From assembly GCA_016872835.1 (NCBI GenBank), contig VGYX01000002.1, positions 1 to 64,000 of the forward strand: 64,000 nt of DNA, written 5' to 3'. The DNA comes from Planctomycetota bacterium. Its GTDB lineage: Bacteria; Planctomycetota; Phycisphaerae; Phycisphaerales; SM1A02. The notes beneath the pieces are model-generated. The model was not told the DNA's origin. It made no database searches and was given only the letters and a program-made list of their open reading frames with translations. Positions 32,315 through 40,130 of this stretch are shown here, one piece after another; within the stretch, counting starts at the first letter, position 1, and each line of letters begins with the position of its first letter. Position numbers and translations under genes: made by a program.

Positions 32315-35068
32315 ATGACCTGGGCGCGACCGTGGATTCGCCCGGCGCTGCTGTCGGCGCTCGGTTCCATTCTGATCTGCCTGTCCGTGCCGCCGATCGG
32401 TTGGTGGTGGCTCGCGGCCATCGCGTGGGCACCGCTCACGCTGGTCGCGGTCGAGGCCTCAGGAAACCGCGATGCCATGCGCCGCGCGGCGCTCGTGGCG
32501 TTCGTCGTGGCGCTCGGACGGTGGATGTGGCTGGAGCTCTGGATCCGCGAGGTCAGCGACGCGGGCTGGCCGGCGCTCGCGATCGCGATGGCGTGTTTCG
32601 ACGCTTTGTACGCGTGGGCCGTGGCGCGCAGCGAGGCGAGCCCAACGCAGGTGCGTTGGCCGCTTGCGGCACGCACGGCGGTTCTCCTCGTGGGATGCGA
32701 GTGGTTCCGTGGCCGCGTGTTCCTGGAGGGGTACCCCTGGTTCATGCCTGCACAGCCGCTGATCGAGTGGCCGCTTCTGGCGCAGGGGGCGGACCTGATC
32801 GGTGCGGCGGGGATGGGGCTGTTGCCGGCCGCGCTTGCGGGCGCGTGCGCGGATCTGGTCCGCGTGAGGTGGCACCCGAGGCGTGCCCGCATCGGCGCGA
32901 TCGCGACCGCGAGTCTCTGGTTGGCCGCGGTCGCCTACGGGTCGGCGCGCATCGCCGGCATGCCGGAACCGGCAGGCGTGCTTCGCGTGCTCGCCGTCCA
33001 GACCAATGTGGCCCAGAGCAACAAGGACGCGCCCGATCGCGCCAAGCAAGACCGACAGTTCGGTCGTCTGCTCGAGCTCACGGTCGAGGGACTCGCGGCC
33101 GCGCGTCGGACGGGCGAGCCTGTGGATCTCGTGGCGTGGCCCGAGACGATCGTGCCCGGTTTCGGATTCGAGCGCGACGCGATCCTGCTGCAGAGGCAGC
33201 GGGGGCTCTGGCCCGCCGACCAATATGTGGGTTCCGTCGAGGCGCTTGCGGAGCGCGCCGGCGTGCCGATCCTTCTTGGAAGCGGCGCGTTCATCGGCCT
33301 GCGCGTGGAGGGCGATCGTTACGCATGGGACCGCCAGTTCAACAGCGGCTACCTCGTGCGCGGCCCGGGCGACTTCGATCGCGTGGACAAGATCCTGCTC
33401 ACGCCCTTCGGTGAGACGATGCCCTACATCAGCAGGTGGAAGTGGCTCGAGCAGAAGTTGCTTGATCTGGGCGCGCGCGGCATGCAGTTCAACCTGAACG
33501 CGGGCGACGCGGGTCGACTGCTCGAGGTGCAGGGTGCGGCAGGGTTGGTTCGGGTCGGCGTGCCGATCTGCTTCGAGGACACGGTGTCGCGCGCGGTGCA
33601 GGCGATCGTGTCGGCGGGAGAGGGGGCGAGCGCGCTCGTGAACCTCTCCAACGACGGATGGTTCGGCGACTACCTGCCCGGCCGTGCGCAGCACGAGCAG
33701 GCCGCGCGTTGGCGCACGATCGAGCATCGCGTGCCGATGGTGCGCGTCGCCAACACCGGCGTGACCGCCGCGTTCGACTCCAACGGTCGGCGCATCGCGG
33801 GCCCGCTTCCAGCGGGAACGGAGGGCTCGCTGCGCGTCGAGTTGCCTGTGGGTTCGCGTAGAAGCCTCTTCACGCGCACGGGCGATGTAGCATCGTGGAT
33901 CATGTTGCTCGGCAGCATCCTGATGATGGTGAGGGCGCGCGTGCTCCGGCCCGGTGTCGCGGTGGTTCGCGCGGCGGCCTCGTTCGCGCTCCTGGTGCTC
34001 CTGTGCGCATGCGGCGGCTCGAAGGACGGACGCGTTGAATCGTGGAGCAGCAAGCAGCAGAGCATGACCGAGGACTCGACGGTGGCACTGTCGAAAGGGC
34101 CCCGCGTTCGAGCGCAGCTTCCGGTGAGCGCCGCGGCAGATCCTGCGCGAAACGCCCGTCAGCTTCTGGACGAGGCGTCTCGCTCGGCCGATCCGATGAT
34201 CCGGGCGATCGCGATCGAGGCGATGGAGCACGACCCCACCGTGCTGGAGCCTGCCGTGCGCCGCGGTCTGGGTGACCCCAATCCTGGCGTGCGATTCTGC
34301 GCCGCGGTCGTCGGCAGCAAGGCTGCACTGCCCGGCCTTGCCCCGCTGGTCGAGCCGCTGCTGCTCGACGCCAGCCAGAGTGTCCAGGCGGGCGCGATCC
34401 TCGCGCTGCACCGGTGCGGAAGGCCGGTGGATCCGACGCCGCTCGCCGCGATGGTCGTGTCGCCGAGTTCCGAGATCCGCGGCAATGCGGTGATGGTGCT
34501 TGGTGACCTTGGCAATCGCACCGCGATGCCGTTGCTGAAGCATGGATTCGAGACGCCAATGCCTCGGGCCATGCCGGCCGCCGTGCGCGTGGTCGATCTT
34601 CAGATCGCCGAGGCCATGGCGAAACTGGGCGACATGTCGCAGTTGGAGCCGATTCACGCCGCGCTTTTCTCGCGCAGCGATCAGGGCGAGTGCATCGCGT
34701 TGGCCTGCCAGATCGTGGGCACGCTGCGCGACAAGTCCTCGTTGCCCATGCTGCAGCGGCTGATCGACGCGAGCGGTGACGACACGCGCCCGCTGGAGAT
34801 CCGGCTTGTCGCCGCGATCGCCTGCATGAAGATCCTGAATCCTGGTCCCGAGGCACTTGGCGATCTGGGCCTGCTCGGCGCCCAGGACAAGCGCCCCGAA
34901 GTCAGGGCCCTTTCGGCCCGTTTGCTGGGGTGGTTCCAGTCGCCGCAGGCTGCCGCAGCCTTGTCCCAGTTATTGCGCGACCAGGACCCTTCCGTCCAGA
35001 TCTCCGCGGCCGCCTCCCTGATCCTTCAGGACGCCGCCGCCCGGGGCCGAGACCCCTCCCAGCGTTGA
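32315..35068 (+). CDS. lnt: Apolipoprotein N-acyltransferase fused in frame to a HEAT-repeat lipoprotein-like domain
   Basis: 917 residues in one frame. Residues 1-540 are Lnt, which N-acylates lipoproteins: several membrane helices, then a nitrilase domain with the catalytic triad Glu277 (WPETIVPG), Lys359 (DKILLTPFGE) and Cys419 (VPICFED), and a last helix ASWIMLLGSILMMV. Without a stop codon the frame continues into RAAASFALLVLLCACGGS, which looks like a lipoprotein signal with lipobox LCAC (Cys566). After that come ~350 residues of HEAT/armadillo-like repeats (for example NPGVRFCAAVVGSKAA, SSEIRGNAVMVLGDLG, RPEVRALSARLLGWF). Lnt is normally ~500 residues. An internal TAGCAT eight bases before ATG 33902 could express the second part alone. 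It is either a true fusion or two in-frame genes. Confidence 0.85.
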   Translation: MTWARPWIRPALLSALGSILICLSVPPIGWWWLAAIAWAPLTLVAVEASGNRDAMRRAALVAFVVALGRWMWLELWIREVSDAGWPALAIAMACFDALYAWAVARSEASPTQVRWPLAARTAVLLVGCEWFRGRVFLEGYPWFMPAQPLIEWPLLAQGADLIGAAGMGLLPAALAGACADLVRVRWHPRRARIGAIATASLWLAAVAYGSARIAGMPEPAGVLRVLAVQTNVAQSNKDAPDRAKQDRQFGRLLELTVEGLAAARRTGEPVDLVAWPETIVPGFGFERDAILLQRQRGLWPADQYVGSVEALAERAGVPILLGSGAFIGLRVEGDRYAWDRQFNSGYLVRGPGDFDRVDKILLTPFGETMPYISRWKWLEQKLLDLGARGMQFNLNAGDAGRLLEVQGAAGLVRVGVPICFEDTVSRAVQAIVSAGEGASALVNLSNDGWFGDYLPGRAQHEQAARWRTIEHRVPMVRVANTGVTAAFDSNGRRIAGPLPAGTEGSLRVELPVGSRRSLFTRTGDVASWIMLLGSILMMVRARVLRPGVAVVRAAASFALLVLLCACGGSKDGRVESWSSKQQSMTEDSTVALSKGPRVRAQLPVSAAADPARNARQLLDEASRSADPMIRAIAIEAMEHDPTVLEPAVRRGLGDPNPGVRFCAAVVGSKAALPGLAPLVEPLLLDASQSVQAGAILALHRCGRPVDPTPLAAMVVSPSSEIRGNAVMVLGDLGNRTAMPLLKHGFETPMPRAMPAAVRVVDLQIAEAMAKLGDMSQLEPIHAALFSRSDQGECIALACQIVGTLRDKSSLPMLQRLIDASGDDTRPLEIRLVAAIACMKILNPGPEALGDLGLLGAQDKRPEVRALSARLLGWFQSPQAAAALSQLLRDQDPSVQISAAASLILQDAAARGRDPSQR
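33888..33904 (+). promoter_or_regulatory. Possible internal leaderless promoter and start for the HEAT lipoprotein
   Basis: TAGCAT (33888-33893) stands eight bases before an in-frame ATG (33902-33904), the same geometry as at the starts of hrpA, the SurA-like gene and others in the window. A protein starting here would begin with a short hydrophobic stretch and an Arg-rich n-region and carry the lipobox LCAC 37 residues in. Confidence 0.4.
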
Positions 35069-35204
35069 CATTTCAGGCCCGGAACGGGTATCCCTTAGAC
35101 ACCTCAGGTCCTGCGGTGCGCCGCCGATCCTGGGGAAGCGCGCCCCACGCGGCCCCAAAGGCCGAACCCTCAAGCGCGTGACCCTCTGGTCTGGAGTTGC
35201 TGCC

Positions 35205-36107
35205 TTGCACATTCTCACCAAGATCTTCATCGTTCTCACGTCGCTGCTCTCGGTGGCGCTTGTCCCACTGGTCATGCTGAACGCCGCCAACGAGGAGACC
35301 TTCAAGAAGAAGTGGATCGACGAGCAGGCGCGCTCCAAGGAGGCCGTGTTCGCGAAGGAGGCGGCCCAGCGTCTGCAGGAGACCGAGGTTCGCGCGGCGA
35401 TGGATTCCGCGACCGACCTTCGCGTGCGTCTGGAGCGCGTCACCCAGGAGCGTGACGGCGCGCTGTCCGAGGCCGTGAAGGCCGCCGCGCAGATGGCCGG
35501 CACGCAGGAGCAGTTCAATCGACTGACCGCGAACCTGCAGGTCCTGACCGAGAGCAACAAGGTCAGCGGCGATCTTGCCGCTGCCGTGATCGCCGAGTTG
35601 AACTCGCTGCGCACGCAGCTCACGTCCGCGCTCGAGGAGAACAACAGCCTCGATCGCGAGAAGGCCGTGCTTCAGAACGCCAACGAGGTGCTGACCGCGA
35701 GCAACCGCCGCTTGAAGGAGGACCTTGACAAGGCCGGCAAGGAGAAGGCCGACGCGCAGGCGAAGGTCAGCCAGTTCGTGGCGCAGGTGGGCGATCTGCC
35801 AGGTGCCCGCCCCGGCGCGATCCGTGACGTGACCGCGAAGGTGCCCGCCGATCGCGCGCTCAGTGCGACGATCCTGGGCGTCCGCCGTGGCGCCTCGGGC
35901 ACGCTGGCCGAGATCAACGCGGGCAGCCGAGACGGCGTCCAGCCGGGCTGGACCATGACCATCGCCGATGGTGGCAAGTTCGTGGGCAACCTGCGCATCA
36001 CCACCGTCGACGTGAACCGCTCGGTGGGCGTCGTGGAGCTTGAGGACGCAGGCAATCGCGGCGAGGTGAAGGCCGGTCTCCGCGTGATGAGCCGCAAGGG
36101 CGAGTGA
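35205..36107 (+). CDS. Coiled-coil inner-membrane protein upstream of mreB
   Basis: About 300 residues. One N-terminal membrane helix (ILTKIFIVLTSLLSVALVPL) is followed by ~170 residues of coiled coil (AQRLQETEVRAAMDSATDLR through NRRLKEDLDKAGKEKADAQA). A ~90-residue globular end has a repeated 'aGsrdGVqpGw' type motif (INAGSRDGVQPGWTMTI and NRGEVKAGLRVM). The end resembles the beta-rich domain of MreC (SRDGVREGD in the mreC of this window). The start is TTG 35205, with GGAG nine bases before; GTG 35178 is the alternative. It is probably a periplasm-facing partner of the Mre system, as it lies just upstream of mreBCD. This is inferred from position and the MreC-like motif. Confidence 0.75.
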   Translation: MHILTKIFIVLTSLLSVALVPLVMLNAANEETFKKKWIDEQARSKEAVFAKEAAQRLQETEVRAAMDSATDLRVRLERVTQERDGALSEAVKAAAQMAGTQEQFNRLTANLQVLTESNKVSGDLAAAVIAELNSLRTQLTSALEENNSLDREKAVLQNANEVLTASNRRLKEDLDKAGKEKADAQAKVSQFVAQVGDLPGARPGAIRDVTAKVPADRALSATILGVRRGASGTLAEINAGSRDGVQPGWTMTIADGGKFVGNLRITTVDVNRSVGVVELEDAGNRGEVKAGLRVMSRKGE

Positions 36108-36112
36108 CACCA

Positions 36113-36274
36113 ATGGCAGACCTTCCTCTGATCCCGCAGCGCCGTCCGCAACCCAACGTCTACACCGTGCTCGTCGTGGCAAGCACGCTGTTGCTGCTCG
36201 CGGGCAGCGTGCTGGTGGCCCTGAAGAATCAGGAACTGACCGGCGCAGGTCCGTTCGAGTACCAGACTCGGTGA
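36113..36274 (+). CDS. 53-residue single-pass membrane protein upstream of mreB
   Basis: A short gene starting at ATG 36113, five bases after the previous stop, and ending TGA 36272-36274. The protein begins ADLPLIPQRRPQPNVYTVLV and has one hydrophobic helix (TVLVVASTLLLLAGSVLVAL), then KNQELTGAGPFEYQTR. The N-in topology suggested by the basic, Pro-rich N-terminus would leave ~15 residues outside. Its tight spacing in the mre cluster and good membrane helix argue that it is real. No family recognised. Confidence 0.65.
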   Translation: MADLPLIPQRRPQPNVYTVLVVASTLLLLAGSVLVALKNQELTGAGPFEYQTR

Positions 36275-36347
36275 TGATCGCGACCCGTCCCGCATCGGAC
36301 GGAACCGACCCGGCGGCACCGGACGGCGGATTGGAACAGGGCTCGTC

Positions 36348-37397
36348 ATGCTCGACTCACTCCTGAGCTGGTTCAGCGTCGACATGGGCATCGACCTGGG
36401 CACCTGCAACACGCTCGTGTGCGTGCGCGGTGAGGGCATCGTGCTGAACGAGCCCAGCGTGGTGGCCGTGCGCAAGGGCACCAACAAGGTGCTCGACAAC
36501 GGCGAGGCCGTCGGCTGGCGCGCGAAGGAGATGCTGGGCAAGACGCCGGGATCCATCAGCGCGATCCGTCCGCTGAAGGACGGCGTGATCAGCGACTTCG
36601 AGATGACCGGGGCGATGCTGAGCTACTTCATCCGCAAGGTGAACGGCCGCGGTCGGCTGTTCGGCCCGCGCGTGGTCATTGCGGTGCCCAGCGGCATCAC
36701 GGCGGTCGAGAAGCGCGCCGTGCTGGACAGCGCCGAGCAGGCCGGTGCGCGGCGCGTGTTCCTGGTCGAGGAACCGATGGCGGCCGGCATCGGCGCGGGC
36801 CTTCCGATCATCGAGCCCACGGCCAGCATGATCGTGGACATCGGCGGCGGCACCACCGAGGTGGCCATCATGAGCCTCGGCGACATCGCCAGCTGCGAGA
36901 GCGTGCGCGTGGCGGGTGACGACCTCGACGAATCCATCATCAACTACATGAAGCGCCGCCACGGCATGGCGATCGGCGAGCAGACCGCTGAGCGTGTGAA
37001 GATCGAGATCGGCAGCGCTGCCGCGGTCGGTCCTCCGACCACCATGGAAGTGCGCGGTCGTGGCGTGGTCGATGGGCTTCCCAAGAAGGTCACCGTCACC
37101 AGCGACGAGATCCGCGATGCACTCGCCGAACCCGTCGACTCGATCGCCGAGGCCGTGCGCCGCACGCTCGAGCAGGCGGAGCCGGAACTGGCGGCCGACC
37201 TCGTCGAGAACGGCATCACGCTGGCCGGTGGCGGCGCGCTCCTGCGCGGTCTGGACATCGTGCTGCAGACGAAGACCGGGCTCGATGTGAAGATCGCCGA
37301 GGACCCGCTGACCTGCGTGGCGCGCGGCACCGCGATCTACCTTGAGAGCCTTGAGCAGTGGAAGTCCACGCTCGAGTCCGATTCCGACGAGATCTGA
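36348..37397 (+). CDS. mreB: Rod shape-determining protein MreB
   Basis: 349 residues, the standard length for this actin homologue, which forms membrane-bound filaments guiding wall synthesis. Nucleotide-binding motifs are DMGIDLGTCNTLVCV (phosphate 1), IAVPSGITAVEKRAV, VDIGGGTTEVAIMSLG (phosphate 2) and ITLAGGGALLRGLD (adenosine). The N-terminal MLDSLLSWFS is an amphipathic membrane-binding helix. It is followed 15 bp later by mreC. A complete MreBCD set argues for peptidoglycan-based elongation in this planctomycete. Confidence 0.97.
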   Translation: MLDSLLSWFSVDMGIDLGTCNTLVCVRGEGIVLNEPSVVAVRKGTNKVLDNGEAVGWRAKEMLGKTPGSISAIRPLKDGVISDFEMTGAMLSYFIRKVNGRGRLFGPRVVIAVPSGITAVEKRAVLDSAEQAGARRVFLVEEPMAAGIGAGLPIIEPTASMIVDIGGGTTEVAIMSLGDIASCESVRVAGDDLDESIINYMKRRHGMAIGEQTAERVKIEIGSAAAVGPPTTMEVRGRGVVDGLPKKVTVTSDEIRDALAEPVDSIAEAVRRTLEQAEPELAADLVENGITLAGGGALLRGLDIVLQTKTGLDVKIAEDPLTCVARGTAIYLESLEQWKSTLESDSDEI

Positions 37398-37412
37398 TCC
37401 GGAGCGCCCCTG

Positions 37413-38270
37413 ATGCGCGCTGGCCAAGCACCCGGGCGCGCGTTCCTGGTGGTGGTTCTCGCCACCGCGGCCGTGGCGATCGCGCCCGCCCGCTGGCTTC
37501 GGCCGTGGACAACGGACCTGTCGGGCCTCATCTGGGTTCCGCTTCGCCCCCCGGCGCACCTGCTGACCGCGCTGCGTCACTGGCTCCGGCCCGTCGGCGA
37601 GGACTCGTCCACGCGTGACATGCAGTTGCTGGTCGAGGACCGTGACCGGTTCCGCGCGCTCTGGCACAGCGAGCAGCTTCGTGCCGAGGAGCTGCAGCAG
37701 CGACTGGCACAGATCGACCGCACCAACCGCATGAATCGTGGAGGCGTGCCGGTCGAGCCGCTGATCGCGAGCGTGACGGGCCGAGGCACGGGAACCAGCG
37801 AGCGCTTCCTGTCGCTGGCGGCAGGCTCGCGCGACGGCGTGCGTGAGGGTGATCCGGCCGTGATCGGAGGCGATGTGCTGGTCGGACGCGTGCTTGGCGC
37901 GCCCACCGACGTCTCGTGCTGGCTCGCGCCGATCGTGGATTCATCTGCGGGACGGCTCGACGTCTACATCACCTCGGCCGACCGACCCGAGGCGGGTCCC
38001 AGCGAAGGCGTGAAGGCGCAGATCCGTCCGGGTTCGCGCGGTCTGCTGGTGGGCGAGGTCGACGGATCCGCCACGCGCATCAGCGAAGGTGACATCGTGC
38101 GTCTGTGGGACGCCACGTGGAAGCCCGCGGCGCAGGGCATGCGCGTGGGCGTGGTGCGGCGGGTGGGACGGAGTGATCGAAGCCCGCTGCGCACGCAGGT
38201 CGAGGTGGAGTGCGGGGTGGATCCGTCGCGCCTGCGTCAGGTCACGCTGAAGGTGGAGGCCTCCCAGTGA
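37413..38270 (+). CDS. mreC: Rod shape-determining protein MreC
   Basis: 285 residues: an N-terminal membrane helix (AFLVVVLATAAVAIAPA), a short coiled coil (VEDRDRFRALWHSEQLRAEE) and the beta-barrel MreC domain with ERFLSLAAGSRDGVREGDPA, VLVGRVLGAPTD and GLLVGEV. MreC links MreB and MreD to the penicillin-binding proteins of the elongasome. The order mreB-mreC-mreD is the usual one. The mreD start (GTG) overlaps the stop by 4 bp. Confidence 0.9.
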   Translation: MRAGQAPGRAFLVVVLATAAVAIAPARWLRPWTTDLSGLIWVPLRPPAHLLTALRHWLRPVGEDSSTRDMQLLVEDRDRFRALWHSEQLRAEELQQRLAQIDRTNRMNRGGVPVEPLIASVTGRGTGTSERFLSLAAGSRDGVREGDPAVIGGDVLVGRVLGAPTDVSCWLAPIVDSSAGRLDVYITSADRPEAGPSEGVKAQIRPGSRGLLVGEVDGSATRISEGDIVRLWDATWKPAAQGMRVGVVRRVGRSDRSPLRTQVEVECGVDPSRLRQVTLKVEASQ

Positions 38271-38818
38271 ATTGGAGCGCATTCACCATGGCGGCGGCCG
38301 TCGCGCTGACGCTCGACGCCTCGCTGATGCCCGCCTTCAAATTCGCGGGGGCCACGCCGTCGCTCGTTGGGTGCCTGGCGGCGTACGTGGCGCTGCATGC
38401 CGAACGCAAGCGCGCATGGTGGGGCTGCTGGTGGCTCGGCCTGCTTCAGGACTTCTCGAGCCCGATGTCCGTCGAGGGCACGATCACCTTCGTGCCGGGC
38501 CCGTTCGCGCTGGGGTTCCTGCTTGGAGGCGCCCTGATCCTGGCGGTGCGCGCCGAAGTCATGCGCCGCAGCATGGTCGCCGCGGCGGTCGCCACGCTGG
38601 GACTGCTGTCGATGGCGGGGCTGGTGTGGACGATGGTGTGGACGCTCCGCGGCTGGAGCACTGACGCGGGATGGCCTTGGGCGGGAAGCGGACTTGGACA
38701 ACTCTGGCAGATGTTCCTGGTCGCCGCGATCTCGGCGCCCGTCGCGCTTCCGATCTCATGGCTGCTGGGTCGGACATTCGACCACTGGGGATTCCCGGCT
38801 TCGCGTCGACGTCGCTGA
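38267..38818 (+). CDS. mreD: Rod shape-determining protein MreD
   Basis: About 183 residues with five to six hydrophobic helices (for example FTMAAAVALTLDASLMPAF and MVAAAVATLGLLSMAGLVWT), length and position as expected for MreD. Sequence conservation of MreD is low, so the call rests on size, topology and the coupled position after mreC (GTGA overlap). It is the membrane component of the elongasome. PBP2 and RodA, often next in the operon, are not present; a nucleotidyltransferase gene follows after its own promoter. Confidence 0.85.
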   Translation: MNWSAFTMAAAVALTLDASLMPAFKFAGATPSLVGCLAAYVALHAERKRAWWGCWWLGLLQDFSSPMSVEGTITFVPGPFALGFLLGGALILAVRAEVMRRSMVAAAVATLGLLSMAGLVWTMVWTLRGWSTDAGWPWAGSGLGQLWQMFLVAAISAPVALPISWLLGRTFDHWGFPASRRRR

Positions 38819-38852
38819 ACCGGCCGCCGCGGGGCCGGTACCCTTCGCCGTC

Positions 38853-40130
38853 ATGGGCGTGTCGCGAATCGTCTTCGAGGATGGCGGTGGACGGCTGGGG
38901 CCGCTGACGGATCTTCGTTGCGCCTGCGAGGTGCGCTCGGGCGGCTTGCTTGGCTGGCAGCGGCTCGGTGCGGATGCGCTGTTCGTGTCCGCGGCGCGTG
39001 AACAGTCGGTGGCGGCGCGTACCGGCCTGCGCGTGAACGGGTTGCCCAAGGCTGCGCGCTTCCTGCTGCTGAACGGCCGGCTTCTTGCGGAACCGAAGGA
39101 TGCTCGGCGGCTCGCGGTCGGCGAGGCGCTGGTCGACGCCGATGGCGCCGTGCTTGCGGCCTGCCTGGAGGAGACGGACGCGGCCGGCGTGATCCTGGGG
39201 CGTTGGCCGGAAGGTCTTCGTCGTGCCACGCTTGAGCACGCCGAGGTGATGCGTCGGCCCTGGGATCTGCTTTCGAACGAGGCGCTCGAGCGCCGGATCA
39301 CCGCCGATGCCGACGCGATTGCGCGGCGCTGGAAGAAGGCGGGTGAACTCGCAAAGCCTTCGCAGGTGGCGGCATGGCGCAACGAGAAGGGCAAGTCCTG
39401 GCTCATGCGGTGGACAGGCAAGCGCACACGGCCGATCGCCTTCGAGGGTGACGCCGTGATGGTGCACGCGTCGGCGCAGGTGGACGCGTTCGCCGTCCTG
39501 GATTCGAGCCACGGGCCGGTGGTGATCGATCGCGAGACGCACATCGGCGCGCACGCGGTGCTGCATGGCCCGCTCTACGTGGGCCCGGGCACCATCGTGG
39601 CGCCGGGCGCGCTGCTGAAGGCACGCACCGTCATCGGGCCGCGCTGCCGCGCTGCGGGCGAGATCGGGGCCACGATCATTCAGGGCGAGTCGAACAAGGC
39701 GCACGACGGCCATCTGGGCGACGCGATCATCGGGCGCTGGGTGAATCTTGGCGCGGCCACGGTGAACAGCAACCTGCTGAACACCTACGGCGAGGTCAGC
39801 ATGCGCGTGGAGCCCGAGACTCCGATGGAACGCACCGGCCGCCAGTTCATGGGCTGCATCGTCGGTGACCACGTGAAGACCGCGATCGGCACCCGCATCA
39901 TGACGGGCACCACGCTGGGCACGGGCAGCATGATCGCGTGCAGCACGCCGCCTCCAGCCAGCACGCCTCGCTTCAGCTGGCTCACCGACGATGGCGCGAA
40001 GGTGCATCGGCTGGATCGCTTCCTCGCGACCGCCGAGGTTGTGCTGAAGCGACGCGGTGAGACGCTGCACCCCGGCGAGAGGGCGGAGATCGAGGCGCTG
40101 CACGCGAAGGCGGCCGGCGGCGCGGCGTGA
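38853..40130 (+). CDS. GlmU-like putative sugar nucleotidyltransferase
   Basis: About 425 residues. The N-terminal half resembles the NTP_transf_4 family (IVFEDGGGRLGPLTDLRCAC, FLLLNGRLL, RRPWDLLSNEA). The C-terminal half is a left-handed beta-helix of hexapeptide repeats (VMVHASAQVDAFAVLDSSHG, then VIDRETHIGAHAVLHGPLYV, PGTIVAPGALLKARTVIGPR) ending with GRWVNLGAATVNSNLLNTYG, a typical acyl/acetyltransferase region of this family. The likely role is a bifunctional sugar-phosphate uridylyl/acetyltransferase in wall precursor supply. The start ATG 38853 lies eight bases after TACCCT. polA overlaps its stop by 4 bp. Confidence 0.85.
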   Translation: MGVSRIVFEDGGGRLGPLTDLRCACEVRSGGLLGWQRLGADALFVSAAREQSVAARTGLRVNGLPKAARFLLLNGRLLAEPKDARRLAVGEALVDADGAVLAACLEETDAAGVILGRWPEGLRRATLEHAEVMRRPWDLLSNEALERRITADADAIARRWKKAGELAKPSQVAAWRNEKGKSWLMRWTGKRTRPIAFEGDAVMVHASAQVDAFAVLDSSHGPVVIDRETHIGAHAVLHGPLYVGPGTIVAPGALLKARTVIGPRCRAAGEIGATIIQGESNKAHDGHLGDAIIGRWVNLGAATVNSNLLNTYGEVSMRVEPETPMERTGRQFMGCIVGDHVKTAIGTRIMTGTTLGTGSMIACSTPPPASTPRFSWLTDDGAKVHRLDRFLATAEVVLKRRGETLHPGERAEIEALHAKAAGGAA

